NCBI GenBank assembly: GCA_934394565.1
Contig: CAKRQV010000005.1
Coordinates: forward strand, 118,373-182,372
Direction: 5' to 3'
Source of the DNA: an uncultured Lachnospiraceae bacterium
GTDB taxonomy: Bacteria; Bacillota; Clostridia; Lachnospirales; Lachnospiraceae
DNA length: 64,000 nucleotides
A program made the translations under genes and the position numbers. Numbering within the stretch: position 1 is the first letter of the stretch; every line of letters begins with the position of its first letter. The notes beneath the pieces were generated by a model. The model saw nothing but the letters and a program-made list of their open reading frames with translations, made no database searches and was not told where the DNA came from. Of the stretch, positions 55,429 through 64,000 are shown one piece after another.

Positions 55429-56555
55429 TCTTCCAAGTCACCTGCCGCAAATTTTTCATTAGACTCAAATTGTAAACTTTCATTTAAAGCATTCACCATT
55501 TCCAAATCGTCCAAAACTTTATCGACATCTATTTCAACACCTGTTTCTTTAGACATTTTGATTACTTCCATTGCTTTTTCATAATTTTCTAACTGTTTTC
55601 CCTTTAATTCCGCTTCTTTAATTTTTACTTCTGCCTCCATAGTTCTGCTTTCTTTGATCGTATCAATTATTCCGCCAGCAAGACCAGGAAATTCAAACCC
55701 AAAGCCGCTTCCACCAAAAACAACCAAATAAATTGCCACTAACGGTATTGCACCTTTTTTTAATTTTTCATACCCCTTTTCCAGTCTGACAGTTATCTTT
55801 CCTGGAGAATTCAAATTCACAGTAACAGATACCAGTTCTTCCTCTGTTAAATCGCAGAACAACTCTGTTACTCCGTACATTAATTTCGATAATTCTCTTG
55901 CTTTAATAGGCTCTTTTTTGGCAATATTCAAAGAAAACATCATGTTTCCTTTATATGTATAGCAGTCATACAGGCAATTTAATATATCAACAGCATAGTT
56001 ATTCATATCACTTAATCCATGATATGATGACATGCCTTTTAACAACTTATATCCCAATCTTGATGCAGAAACAGTCAACATAGCTGTCATATGTCTTCTT
56101 TTTCTATAGGGGCACTTCACTCTTCCAATTTCAGCCTCGCCATTTTCAATTTTTAGAATCGTAATTCTTTCTTTAATAAAATCGTAATCTTCTTCGTAGT
56201 ATTCTCCCAAAATGCCAATGGTTACTTTAGATCCGCCTTCATTTGGAACAAGTACATAATCACCCGCTTTCATTTCGTTGATAAACCGAATACATTTGTT
56301 TACTGCAGTACCCGGTTTAATATCTCCATATCGTTCCTTTATCTGGGTTTTCAATAATTCCACGTTTTTTTCATCGAATGACATGGATCGATCAATATGA
56401 TTCCATCCTAGTGCAACGAATCCATCATGCACAAATTCATCATAAAAATATCCACCTTTCGTACGAATCAACCAAAAATTCGTATCATCTGACACATCCG
56501 GTATCACCACATTATTAAGATATTCTCCAAATTCTATCAACTGCACGTAATCCAT
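55425..56555 (-). CDS. PUA/EVE-like domain protein with one membrane segment
   Basis: A 376-residue protein from ATG 56555 (GGGGGA upstream). Residues 20-150 contain FWLIRTKGGYFYDEFVHDG, FVALGWNHID, KAGDYVLVPN and TIGILGEYYE, the pattern of the PUA/EVE-like domain found in front of Mrr-type and other modified-DNA-dependent proteins. The middle is unrecognised. A hydrophobic Gly-rich stretch (about 270-300, PLVAIYLVVFGGSGFGF) may be a membrane segment, and the charged C-terminus is coiled-coil-like. It is coupled to the two-TM mini-protein. A sensor plus membrane effector is an inference. Confidence 0.55.
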   Translation of the reverse strand: MDYVQLIEFGEYLNNVVIPDVSDDTNFWLIRTKGGYFYDEFVHDGFVALGWNHIDRSMSFDEKNVELLKTQIKERYGDIKPGTAVNKCIRFINEMKAGDYVLVPNEGGSKVTIGILGEYYEEDYDFIKERITILKIENGEAEIGRVKCPYRKRRHMTAMLTVSASRLGYKLLKGMSSYHGLSDMNNYAVDILNCLYDCYTYKGNMMFSLNIAKKEPIKARELSKLMYGVTELFCDLTEEELVSVTVNLNSPGKITVRLEKGYEKLKKGAIPLVAIYLVVFGGSGFGFEFPGLAGGIIDTIKESRTMEAEVKIKEAELKGKQLENYEKAMEVIKMSKETGVEIDVDKVLDDLEMVNALNESLQFESNEKFAAGDLEE

Positions 56556-56759
56556 TATAGTTCCCCCATATAATGACAAACTTTATTTCATAATATCTTA
56601 TTTTATGACATTATACAACGGTGAACTTATTATTATCAAACATACTGTTACTTTCATCAAACAATGCCTATATGAATAATAAATCAATCAGTTTATGGCC
56701 TATGCATTTATGCAACTAAATATATTCTACCAGTATATCACAAGATCACGAACTACTTC

Positions 56760-58184
56760 TCACTCACACACAAACCTCACTTCCGTCTCCTCCAAATCCT
56801 CATACTCCGCACACATAAATGTAACTTTCGCTTTGAACCTGCCTTTTTTCATCGGAACGATATAGGCTCCTCTAAAAGAATCCCATTTCGTATGCACTAT
56901 GCCATTCTTACTTTCAATGCTAACCATATTACCACTGATATCCATTGATTCAAAAATACTATTACGAACAGTATATGTGTTGAAAGCCGGCAAGCTAATC
57001 TTTCCATGGGCAGACAATTGCTCCAATTGAGCAATCGCTTTTGCCATCCCTGCCTCTGACTTATGCGCCCTTTCATATGCAACTTCCTGCAGATTCCGTG
57101 GCTTCTTTGGTTTCTTTGGTTCTTTCATCTTACGCACATCATCAATATCAAAAACCCGAATCTCATCCGGGAACTCGATCACCATGGAAACATCCGTAGC
57201 TTTTGCAGTTCCGATATTATGAACAGTTATTACAGAAGCGATTCCATGATCGGCAATCATGTGATACTTGCGATATGCCTCCAGATATTTTTCCATTTCT
57301 GCTTCGGAGGGTAATGAATTATTATAGTTTTCAATCTCCTCATCCGTTACTTTATCACGCAATGCACCGATAAAATCAGACTTCGCTACCGGCTGATATT
57401 TCTCTTCAATCAGAGCAGTTCCCACACTGCCAACTTTAAGATGAACAACTTCATCTTCGTCGGTTCTCATCCTCTCCTTCCGACTATACAGCGAATCTCC
57501 TTCCTCGCCTTCATCTGGCATATCACCTGTGAAAACAACGATCAGCTTTGGAAGCCGTTCCGGCTTTTGCTTAAGTTGCTGATTTTCTATCAGCAGAGAC
57601 TTATTTTCTTCTTCAAGTTGCCGATTTCGTTCCGTCAGCTCTGTGAGTGCTTTTAAACTCTTCTCAATATCTACAGCATCACCCCGTATCCATCCAGGGC
57701 GCTTTGTTCTTGTAATCTGTTTATAGAGTGCCACCGTTACCTTTTGTGCCAATTCATCCGATGTTTTCCACCACTCAACAAGCCTTCCCGTCATGACCTT
57801 TTCTTTAAATGCTGCTAATTTTTCACGATTTTCAGGGTCCACATATTTCGGTACTACAGCGACATCATCATCCAGCAAAAAAGCCAAAATAGGTACGCCT
57901 TTTTCCAATGCGTACCTGAATTCCTTTTCCGTATAACTGATGCCAGCGTCTGGAAGACCTTCTGGAATCACTGTTCCATATCGCTGGCCTATAATAAGCA
58001 CATAATAGTCCGAAGAATCGATTGTCTCGCTGATAATCTGCCATTGTTCTTCGTTGGCAGCTCCAAACAACTCCATTCCAACAGGGAAATGATACATTGA
58101 CAAAATAGCATCACGCACTTTCGCCCGGGCATCAATCAAATCTATATATGTAGAGCTTATGAATACCTGATATTTTTTGTCCAT
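56760..58184 (-). CDS. DUF4062 (TIR-like) protein
   Basis: A 474-residue protein. The N-terminal DUF4062 domain (1-150) shows YQVFISSTYIDLIDARAKV, YVLIIGQRYGTV and SYTEKEFRYALEKGVPILAF, a TIR/SLOG-like fold common in defence proteins. A coiled coil (about 180-210, ELTERNRQLEEENKSLLIEN) follows. The C-terminal half (about 215-474) is beta-rich and unrecognised. GGAGG precedes the ATG. It is the first gene of the island in transcription order. It may be a nucleotide- or NAD-directed sensor or effector; no catalysis can be shown. Confidence 0.72.
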   Translation of the reverse strand: MDKKYQVFISSTYIDLIDARAKVRDAILSMYHFPVGMELFGAANEEQWQIISETIDSSDYYVLIIGQRYGTVIPEGLPDAGISYTEKEFRYALEKGVPILAFLLDDDVAVVPKYVDPENREKLAAFKEKVMTGRLVEWWKTSDELAQKVTVALYKQITRTKRPGWIRGDAVDIEKSLKALTELTERNRQLEEENKSLLIENQQLKQKPERLPKLIVVFTGDMPDEGEEGDSLYSRKERMRTDEDEVVHLKVGSVGTALIEEKYQPVAKSDFIGALRDKVTDEEIENYNNSLPSEAEMEKYLEAYRKYHMIADHGIASVITVHNIGTAKATDVSMVIEFPDEIRVFDIDDVRKMKEPKKPKKPRNLQEVAYERAHKSEAGMAKAIAQLEQLSAHGKISLPAFNTYTVRNSIFESMDISGNMVSIESKNGIVHTKWDSFRGAYIVPMKKGRFKAKVTFMCAEYEDLEETEVRFVCE

Positions 58185-58248
58185 ATATCTTTATCTTCCT
58201 CCAATCGTTCTTCTCACTGCCTCAGAATGAATATATCTAATTTTGTTC

Positions 58249-58307
58249 TGATTATTCCGGGGCTCTCAAAGTCCGGACAGGTGGCTCAAAGAGCCCCGGA
58301 ATAATCA
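58249..58307. repeat. 18-bp palindrome resembling an IS21-type end
   Basis: TGATTATTCCGGGGCTCT (58249-58266) and its exact complement (58290-58307) enclose 23 bp. Read on the minus strand, the first 41 bases match the IS-remnant end at 61810-61852 with only a few differences, in inverted orientation. There is no T-run after the stem, so it is more likely a mobile-element end or miniature element than a terminator. Confidence 0.6.
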
Positions 58308-58655
58308 TTTTCCGGTAAAACCTACTATTCCACACATATGATATTCTCCTTATATTATAAATCAGCTAAATGTTTGCTGAATGCCTTAAGCCACGTAAAT
58401 ATTACCATTTCTGTAAGCAAAACCCCTCAGCATTAGATATTGTATAATAGAATTATCTCAAATAATATAAACCATATATTACTTAACCAAATATTACTTA
58501 ACCAAAAGGTAATGACAGCGATCCGCTCACAATATCTACTTCAAAATAGCACATTATCACGTAAAATGAGCTAAAATTGTACTCTACATATAACAATTGT
58601 TAATTATTATTCTAGCCCTATATTCTACTGCTAATAGCTATGCCTAGAAATTACC
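58308..58655. other. Gene-free interval with a 15-bp tandem repeat
   Basis: An AT-rich stretch between the palindrome and fkp with no convincing gene on either strand. It contains ATATTACTTAACCAA twice in tandem (58476-58490 and 58491-58505). The part next to the fkp stop shows no strong hairpin terminator. Confidence 0.5.
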
Positions 58656-61598
58656 CTACTCCCAAACCAACCGACACTCCGCCACACGAACCATACTATC
58701 CATAAATACACCACTCAGTCTCTTTTCAACATCCCGCTTCGTAACGTCCTTCTTCAATATCACCTGCAAAAATCCGCCGCCACCAGCGCCGCAGACCAGC
58801 TTGCCATCGACCAGATCCTCGATACTGCCAAAAATCTGTTCAATCAAGGTATTGCTGCTTCCGGCATCGACCTTTTTGCTCAGCTCCCAGTGATAATCTA
58901 ACAGCTTGGCGAAGCCATCCACATTGCCACGTTCCAGTTCAAAGCGCATCAGAACAGCTGTCTTCTGGATCTCTTCCAGGGCAAACAGGCTGTCCGGTTC
59001 GTTACCGACATAGCGTCCAATCACATCCCGGAGAAGATTTCTCGCCAGACGTCGCTGACCGGTATAGATCAATACAAAACGCTCATCCAGCTCCTTTTTC
59101 GTCTCTTCCGGAATCTCTACATGGGATACTTTCAGCTGCTGGTCGATTCCCGGCATAGAAGTAATATACTTCATTCCCGGCGTCACGCCACCGACCTGAT
59201 CCTGCCAGCCGCCACCGGTGGACATGATCTGTTCCATTGCCAGTACATGCGAATACAGATCTTCCTCCGTGTACGCAATGCCCATAAATTCAAATACCGC
59301 TTTCACACAGGCAGCCGAAAGAATAGACGACGTTCCCAGCCCAGATCCCTTCGGCACATTTGTCACCTCAGAATGCATCACAAAACCACCGCCAAGACGC
59401 TGCAGTATCTCTGTCAGCTGATGACCTTCTTTCGGAATAATACCACAGGCCAGCAGACATGCCTTCTGCAACGCAAACGGGTCAAACGGATCTCCTGTTG
59501 CCTGTAAAGGCTCTATCGTCTCAAACTCCCCATGGACATCCATATCACGGCTGTCAAAGACAATCTTTAGCTCATCTATACGTTCCAGAGTCACCTCTAC
59601 CGGCTTCTCACCATTTAAAAGGATAGCAACATTCAGCACTGTGCCGCCATTCTCATTGCAATACGGCGGGGTATCGCTCCATCCACCGCCCCAGTTGACA
59701 CGAAGAGGCAGCTTTACTGTATGTTTATCCGTTACAATATGCGCCTTTTCGTTATAAGACAAATTGCGAATCGTAGCTTCCAGAATTGCCGCCTGAATTG
59801 TCTGGAAACACTGCTGAATTTCTCCCTCATCATTCAGTACCGTCCCCAGGTAATAATGTAAACGGATTTTCTCTGCAAAATCCGCCTCTGCAAGACGATT
59901 CTCCAGCCACTCCTTCTGAATCTTTGTCAACGTATGCATCTTCTTTAACTGCTGCGCAGGGATCTTGTTCTTAATGGCCTTTGCAATCTCGTCCATAGCC
60001 ACAAGATCTGCCATTCTCTTATTCCAGGCAATAATTGCATCCGGATCCGCTGCATTAAAACCAGAGCATAACGATTTTTTCGTTGCTGCTTTCCATGCTG
60101 CAAGGTCAGCCTTCGCATCTCCATGAATAATCGCATAAAGATTTAATGCTGCCTCCAACGCTTCTTTAATAGAATCCGCTTCCGGATAAAGCTCTGCATT
60201 CCACAGGGAATGGGCTGTCTCATGCCATATTTCACCACCCAACAGAGTATTGATTTCTTCCAGACTTCTACCAAAAATACGATCTTCTTTCGGATTATCA
60301 TGTATACCAAATATCCGGACAATAAACTTACCGTCCTTTTGTTTCAGTCCGTGCAGTACTACTTCATCCGGAATCACTTCCTCATGCACATCTATGTAGG
60401 ATAATACACAGCGACTGCCAATTGTAGCCTCGCCATGTACATACGACACTTCAAGATAACAATCTGATCTAATCGATGCCTTACTACTGAGTACACTATT
60501 GTAACCTGCCGCAGTATGATTCTGGATACTGCTATTGACCAGACAGCTCCAACCTAACTCTGCATACTCATCTACACCACCACTCATCAGCTCCAGGATC
60601 TCACCTGTTGTACCAAAATGGATAAATTTGGCCGGTGCCAGACGCAGAAGTCTCATCCTGTATGGACGCATAGCTTCCCATACCTTTGTACGAGCTTCTG
60701 TCAGTTCTTCACAAAATTCTCCTTCTGGCTTTTCCTTATAAAAATCTTCCAACGTAGAATCTTCTGCCAGCGGATATAAGAAATCTGCATAAAGAGACAA
60801 ACGAGTTCTTTCATTCACACATCCATCATACTTCTCCGGTGTATCTATCAAAGAATACAGAGAAGACATCATGGCGGTACTGAATATCAGCGCTCCCGTA
60901 TCAATATCCACACAATCCGACTCGTTCACAGCACCAACCGTGCGCAATGTCTCTACCGACTTTTTCTGTAAACAACATTTCACATTGCCATCCGGGCCAT
61001 TCAAATAAACACCGTGATTTTTTCCCGTCTCCACGTGTTCTTTAAAAGAAATCGCTGCTGCACCGTTATTATTATAATCAATCTGCAACGGATTAAATAA
61101 AAGAAGCACATCTCCGGACAACAAAACCATGCCTTCACGAATACGGGAAGGCATGGAACTCATGCAGATCATAAACTCATCAAATAATGTAGAACTGCGA
61201 CCATTCGGCAGCTCATGCGGTACAGGTGAAAACAGCTTTCCCAACGCAGAATACTGCGGTACACGCTTGCTGTCTCCACCAGAATGGATCACAAGTACTC
61301 GAAGACCAGAGAAGTCACCTTCCCGTTCTTTTAAATACTTAAGCACCTCAAGGGTAGCACCGCCAGATCCTACACGTTTGCCATCACGATCGGGAATTGC
61401 TACAAATTTTGTTGTTTCTGGAAGGAAATTGTGTCGTTCTGCAATTTGCTTTCGGAAACCTTCAGCCTGCTGCTCATTGGAGGCTGTTAAAATTACATAA
61501 TCCCATTTGGGGAAATTTTTATTTTTTAAGGATCTGATATAATCATCCCAACAATCTTGGTATGCTTGAGACAAAAATAAAGAATATAATTTTTTCAT
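58656..61598 (-). CDS. fkp: Bifunctional L-fucokinase / GDP-fucose pyrophosphorylase
   Basis: A 980-residue protein from ATG 61598 (AAAGG upstream). The N-terminal guanylyltransferase part (1-about 420) has IHSGGDSKRVPQYSALGKLF and LLSGDVLLLFNP. A left-handed beta-helix-like stretch follows (about 360-430). The C-terminal GHMP kinase part (about 620-980) has LPLRVNWGGGWSDTPPYC, GSGLGTSSILSAACVKA and KLVCGAGGGGFLQVIL. It salvages L-fucose to GDP-fucose through fucose-1-phosphate; related heptose kinase/GDP-heptose enzymes share the fold. It stands alone between IS-related sequences. Confidence 0.9.
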   Translation of the reverse strand: MKKLYSLFLSQAYQDCWDDYIRSLKNKNFPKWDYVILTASNEQQAEGFRKQIAERHNFLPETTKFVAIPDRDGKRVGSGGATLEVLKYLKEREGDFSGLRVLVIHSGGDSKRVPQYSALGKLFSPVPHELPNGRSSTLFDEFMICMSSMPSRIREGMVLLSGDVLLLFNPLQIDYNNNGAAAISFKEHVETGKNHGVYLNGPDGNVKCCLQKKSVETLRTVGAVNESDCVDIDTGALIFSTAMMSSLYSLIDTPEKYDGCVNERTRLSLYADFLYPLAEDSTLEDFYKEKPEGEFCEELTEARTKVWEAMRPYRMRLLRLAPAKFIHFGTTGEILELMSGGVDEYAELGWSCLVNSSIQNHTAAGYNSVLSSKASIRSDCYLEVSYVHGEATIGSRCVLSYIDVHEEVIPDEVVLHGLKQKDGKFIVRIFGIHDNPKEDRIFGRSLEEINTLLGGEIWHETAHSLWNAELYPEADSIKEALEAALNLYAIIHGDAKADLAAWKAATKKSLCSGFNAADPDAIIAWNKRMADLVAMDEIAKAIKNKIPAQQLKKMHTLTKIQKEWLENRLAEADFAEKIRLHYYLGTVLNDEGEIQQCFQTIQAAILEATIRNLSYNEKAHIVTDKHTVKLPLRVNWGGGWSDTPPYCNENGGTVLNVAILLNGEKPVEVTLERIDELKIVFDSRDMDVHGEFETIEPLQATGDPFDPFALQKACLLACGIIPKEGHQLTEILQRLGGGFVMHSEVTNVPKGSGLGTSSILSAACVKAVFEFMGIAYTEEDLYSHVLAMEQIMSTGGGWQDQVGGVTPGMKYITSMPGIDQQLKVSHVEIPEETKKELDERFVLIYTGQRRLARNLLRDVIGRYVGNEPDSLFALEEIQKTAVLMRFELERGNVDGFAKLLDYHWELSKKVDAGSSNTLIEQIFGSIEDLVDGKLVCGAGGGGFLQVILKKDVTKRDVEKRLSGVFMDSMVRVAECRLVWE

Positions 61599-61809
61599 CA
61601 AATAGCCTTTCTTCAAAAAATATTTAATTTCTATATTTCAAGAAATTCTCTCATTTATAGAACATTCTTTAATACACCACACTATTTTTTCGTGGATTTT
61701 CAATTTACATATTGGTTTTAGATAGGGTCAAAACTTTATAATTATCTTCAAATTATTTTTCTATATTCTATCGCCTCTATTCTGCTTCAAGAAACATTCC
61801 TTATTTCTA

Positions 61810-61852
61810 ACTGATTATTCCGGGACTCTTTTGGCCACCTGTCCGGACTTTG
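61810..61852 (-). mobile_element. Terminal end of the decayed IS21 element
   Basis: TGATTATTCCGGGACTCTTT followed by a CCACCTGTCCGGACTTTG block lies just past the istB fragment, where the right end of an IS21 element belongs. A near copy in the opposite direction lies at 58249-58307. The stretch from 61599 to 61809 is the AT-rich fkp upstream region, with no gene seen. Confidence 0.55.
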
Positions 61853-61887
61853 CCTGCCGGATTTGCGGTGTTACCGCACGAGAATAT

Positions 61888-62139
61888 TCACTTACAATCC
61901 GCATGGTATTCAATACCTTCGATACTTGCACTTGGTGTAGAAAAAGTTGCATTTTTGATGTATCTCGCTAGTTTGTTAGCTTGGCGTCTGCCCCATTCCG
62001 CATCTGTAAGAAGTGATAAACGATCCTCAAAGCCCAGTGCAGCATATGTGACAGGGTTCTCCATTTGGTGTTGAAGTTCATTAGCCATAGCTGTAAGCTT
62101 CATTGCTTTTAGAAGTTCAAGCGTGCTCTGGTTAATCAT
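61888..62139 (-). pseudogene. istB: istB fragment (IS21 helper ATPase, N-terminal part)
   Basis: 83 residues from ATG 62139, with AAGGAGG upstream. INQSTLELLKAMKLTAMANEL and FEDRLSLLTDAEWGRRQ are the opening of IstB. The normal protein is about 250 residues with a Walker ATPase; everything after residue 83 is missing and the IS end follows at once, so an internal deletion removed the ATPase core. Confidence 0.8.
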
Positions 62140-62145
62140 GAGCAA

Positions 62146-62583
62146 TCACCTCCTTTTCGCAAAGTAAGCAGCACCTCGCGTAATACCATGCCCTTTAGGG
62201 GCAGCTGTATCATCGGGACTTGTTGCTCTGACCTTATCCTGTCCATTTTTTAGCATGGAACTAATGATGCGAATGGATGGCGTGCTGGTAAGCTCCCATA
62301 CTTTAGAGCAAGCATTCTCCAAACGATTATGACCGTATCGATCACCAAGTTTAGTCAGGCTCGCACAAGCTTTGTAGCCTTGTTCAGGCTCGCTGCCACT
62401 GGAAAGAAAGGCTTCTACAACTTTAGCAGTGCTATTGCCTATACTCATTGCCCATACCGTAAAGTCCTCGGCATTGTAAGATAAATATTTTCGATGTTCT
62501 GTCGGCATATGCTCTGGCTGAATCACCGGGTCACGACGGGGTGTTGAGTATTCCGGCTGAATCCCCGTGCAGATGGTTCTATG
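62146..62583 (-). pseudogene. istA: istA fragment (IS21 transposase, C-terminal part)
   Basis: About 140 residues in one frame, with PEHMPTEHRKYLSYNAEDF and EQGYKACASLTKLGDRYGH, the C-terminal tail of IstA; the catalytic DDE core is absent. The frame is closed upstream by a TGA near 62595. Its TGA overlaps the istB ribosome site, the usual istA-istB arrangement. The interval on to 62689 holds no gene. Confidence 0.75.
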
Positions 62584-62689
62584 TCACCGAAATATACAGC
62601 ACCATCAGAACCGCCAGTATTCTAAAACAATCAATTACATAATCTGTCTGTCAAATTATCGCACCTTTCCATCAAAAATCAACCCCTTC

Positions 62690-64000
62690 TTAATGTGATG
62701 ATTTAATTATTTTCTTTACAAATTTCATACCATTTGCACATTCTGGATTCTTTATATTAAGCAACAAAAAGATAAGATTTGGAATAATTGCACACACAAC
62801 ACCTTTGATAAGCAATGAAACAATATGATTAAAGCAGACATAGGTACAAATTTTATATGTAACCACTCCAGATACCACTAAACTTATAGTGGCAGCCAGC
62901 AACTGTCTGTAATAAGAAAGCTCACTTTTATCAAAATAGCATTTAAATAATGCATGCGTTTCCCATGGAATCTCAACCAAAGCATAACTTATCACAGTTG
63001 AAAGCATAACCCCAACAGCTCCTATAGCCTTTACCATCACAATATTAAGAATAAGATTAACCAGACACCCTACAATGGGTCTCCACTTATCTGCCCACCA
63101 TAGTCCTGCGGCATCTTTGTATGTTAAAATAACTTTTCTTATTTGTTCAAAATAAAAACGCAAAACAAGGCAAAAAACTGTTCCCATTCCGAACAACAGC
63201 TTATCTCCCATCCAAATGGACATAAAGTCCTGAAATAAGCAGATAAAACAGATGCTACACCAACCAATTAGCCACGTATTCAAAAAAAAGAACTTTTTTA
63301 AATCAATATAGTTCTTTTTCAAAGATTCCGTAGCAATACTATTTCCAATACTTGCAGTTATTGCTCCATATATCAAATTTATAAATGTTGATACTGCAGA
63401 TACAACGTAATAATAATTACCGTAAATTGCAACTATTCGAAGACCCAAAAAGGATGATATAATGATTGAATCTAGTGATATAGAAACTGTATTTCCAATT
63501 TTCTGTAAAGCTAATGCTCCAACATTTCTTGTTATCTGTGACTTTGTTGCTTTGTCAAGTTCTCCCGAACACACATACTGTGAATAGCGTTTATCGCATT
63601 CTCTTGCACACCACAAGTTATAAGCTATTGAATTTATAACCGTAAGAAAAACATACAAATATATATTCCTAAATACCGCCACAACAATTATTTGTAACAC
63701 ACTGAAAAGAATTCTACAAACAGCACCTATTTTTTCCGTTATATCACTGCGTTGATGTGCATTAATCACAGAAACCTTATAGGCATAAAATAGATAACTA
63801 ACAACAGTATTAGCTAAATACAATAACCACACAATATATATATTAACATCTTCCGGTGGTTCACCACTTATAAGTGCACCAATAAATGGAGTTACTGCAA
63901 GCCCAACGCATAGAATGCAACAGCCAATAACCTTATAAAGTTTTTTGTATAAAGCCATCAAAGCTGAAACCTTTTTTACATCATTATCTGCTATTGGTTT
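62690..64000 (-). CDS. Polysaccharide flippase / oligosaccharide exporter (5' end beyond the window)
   Basis: The frame is open from the right edge (first visible residues KPIADNDVKKVSALM) to a stop at 62690, giving 436 residues of a protein with about ten visible membrane segments. A Met or TTG near 63955-63961 is internal, because the upstream residues fit the family (the PIADND...KKVSALM-LYKK loop of Wzx-like flippases). It probably belongs to a second glycan locus to the right, and is unlike the flippase at 25.4-26.6 kb. Confidence 0.82.
   Translation of the reverse strand, partial: KPIADNDVKKVSALMALYKKLYKVIGCCILCVGLAVTPFIGALISGEPPEDVNIYIVWLLYLANTVVSYLFYAYKVSVINAHQRSDITEKIGAVCRILFSVLQIIVVAVFRNIYLYVFLTVINSIAYNLWCARECDKRYSQYVCSGELDKATKSQITRNVGALALQKIGNTVSISLDSIIISSFLGLRIVAIYGNYYYVVSAVSTFINLIYGAITASIGNSIATESLKKNYIDLKKFFFLNTWLIGWCSICFICLFQDFMSIWMGDKLLFGMGTVFCLVLRFYFEQIRKVILTYKDAAGLWWADKWRPIVGCLVNLILNIVMVKAIGAVGVMLSTVISYALVEIPWETHALFKCYFDKSELSYYRQLLAATISLVVSGVVTYKICTYVCFNHIVSLLIKGVVCAIIPNLIFLLLNIKNPECANGMKFVKKIIKSSH

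Noticed and set aside
52938..58184. BREX or DISARM system
   Set aside because: No pglZ, brxC, large helicase or phospholipase-D-type genes are present; the single C5 methyltransferase is not enough.
58249..58307. Rho-independent terminator for the DUF4062 region or fkp
   Set aside because: The 18-bp stem is upstream of the DUF4062 gene on its strand, far from the fkp stop, and lacks a T-run; similarity to the IS end explains it better.
58476..58505. CRISPR-like repeats
   Set aside because: Only two units in direct contact, with no spacers and no cas genes anywhere in the window.

Overview
The window reads as a chromosomal segment of a Gram-positive gut anaerobe of the Lachnospiraceae type (Blautia/Dorea/Ruminococcus-like). 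This is inferred from AAGGAGG-type ribosome binding sites, moderate GC in the housekeeping part, the DUF815 - ppx - ppk arrangement and a large Wzm/Wzt-type surface glycan locus; no rRNA or other taxonomic marker is present.

Layout. (1) 1-8.9 kb: a phospho-signalling island. A divergent promoter region at about 2.34-2.58 kb separates a leftward set (PP2C phosphatase, zinc-ribbon FHA protein, membrane FHA protein cut by the window edge) from a rightward set (XRE-type regulator, membrane FHA protein, two tandem zinc-ribbon Ser/Thr kinases with single TM segments). (2) 8.9-18.2 kb: terminators, tRNA-Glu(CUC), a PHP phosphoesterase, then a leftward housekeeping run folC - pheA - DUF815 ATPase - ppx - ppk1 behind a good promoter upstream of folC. 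(3) 18.4-21.3 kb: a small accessory cassette (XRE regulator with its own palindromic operator, OLD-type ATPase, TOPRIM-type protein, winged-helix-like protein), a probable defence module. (4) 21.5-47.7 kb: a leftward surface-polysaccharide locus: undecaprenyl-phosphate sugar transferase, dTDP-L-rhamnose genes rfbA/B/D/C, several GT2 and GT4 glycosyltransferases, Wzm/Wzt exporter with a carbohydrate-binding Wzt tail, a giant methyltransferase/kinase-like/GT2 protein, DUF2142 and sulfatase-type membrane enzymes, a flippase, glf and DUF6077-like membrane proteins, ended by a 20-bp-stem terminator. (5) 47.7-58.2 kb: an MBL-fold protein, then an AT-rich defence island: a cytosine-5 methyltransferase, a protein with two GHKL ATPase domains, and a receiver + HEPN-motif protein in one operon; an ABC-type ATPase with a PD-(D/E)XK-like nuclease; a PUA/EVE-like membrane protein with a coupled two-TM mini-protein interrupted by a UAA; and a DUF4062 protein. 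(6) 58.2-64 kb: an 18-bp palindrome related to an IS end, the bifunctional fucokinase/GDP-fucose pyrophosphorylase fkp, a decayed IS21 element (istA tail and istB head) and a second polysaccharide flippase running off the right edge.

How they work together. Regions 4 and 6 together would make and export a rhamnose-containing glycan, with UDP-galactofuranose and possibly GDP-fucose as further donors. Region 5 sits directly upstream of the glycan genes and its last gene overlaps the MBL gene by 23 bp, which suggests insertion of a defence island into a glycan locus. The best candidate for an undescribed system is the methyltransferase - double-GHKL - receiver/HEPN operon (48.6-52.9 kb): it looks like DNA methylation joined to a two-component-style relay that ends in a putative RNase rather than a transcription factor. 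That functional reading is inference from motifs; no search could be run.
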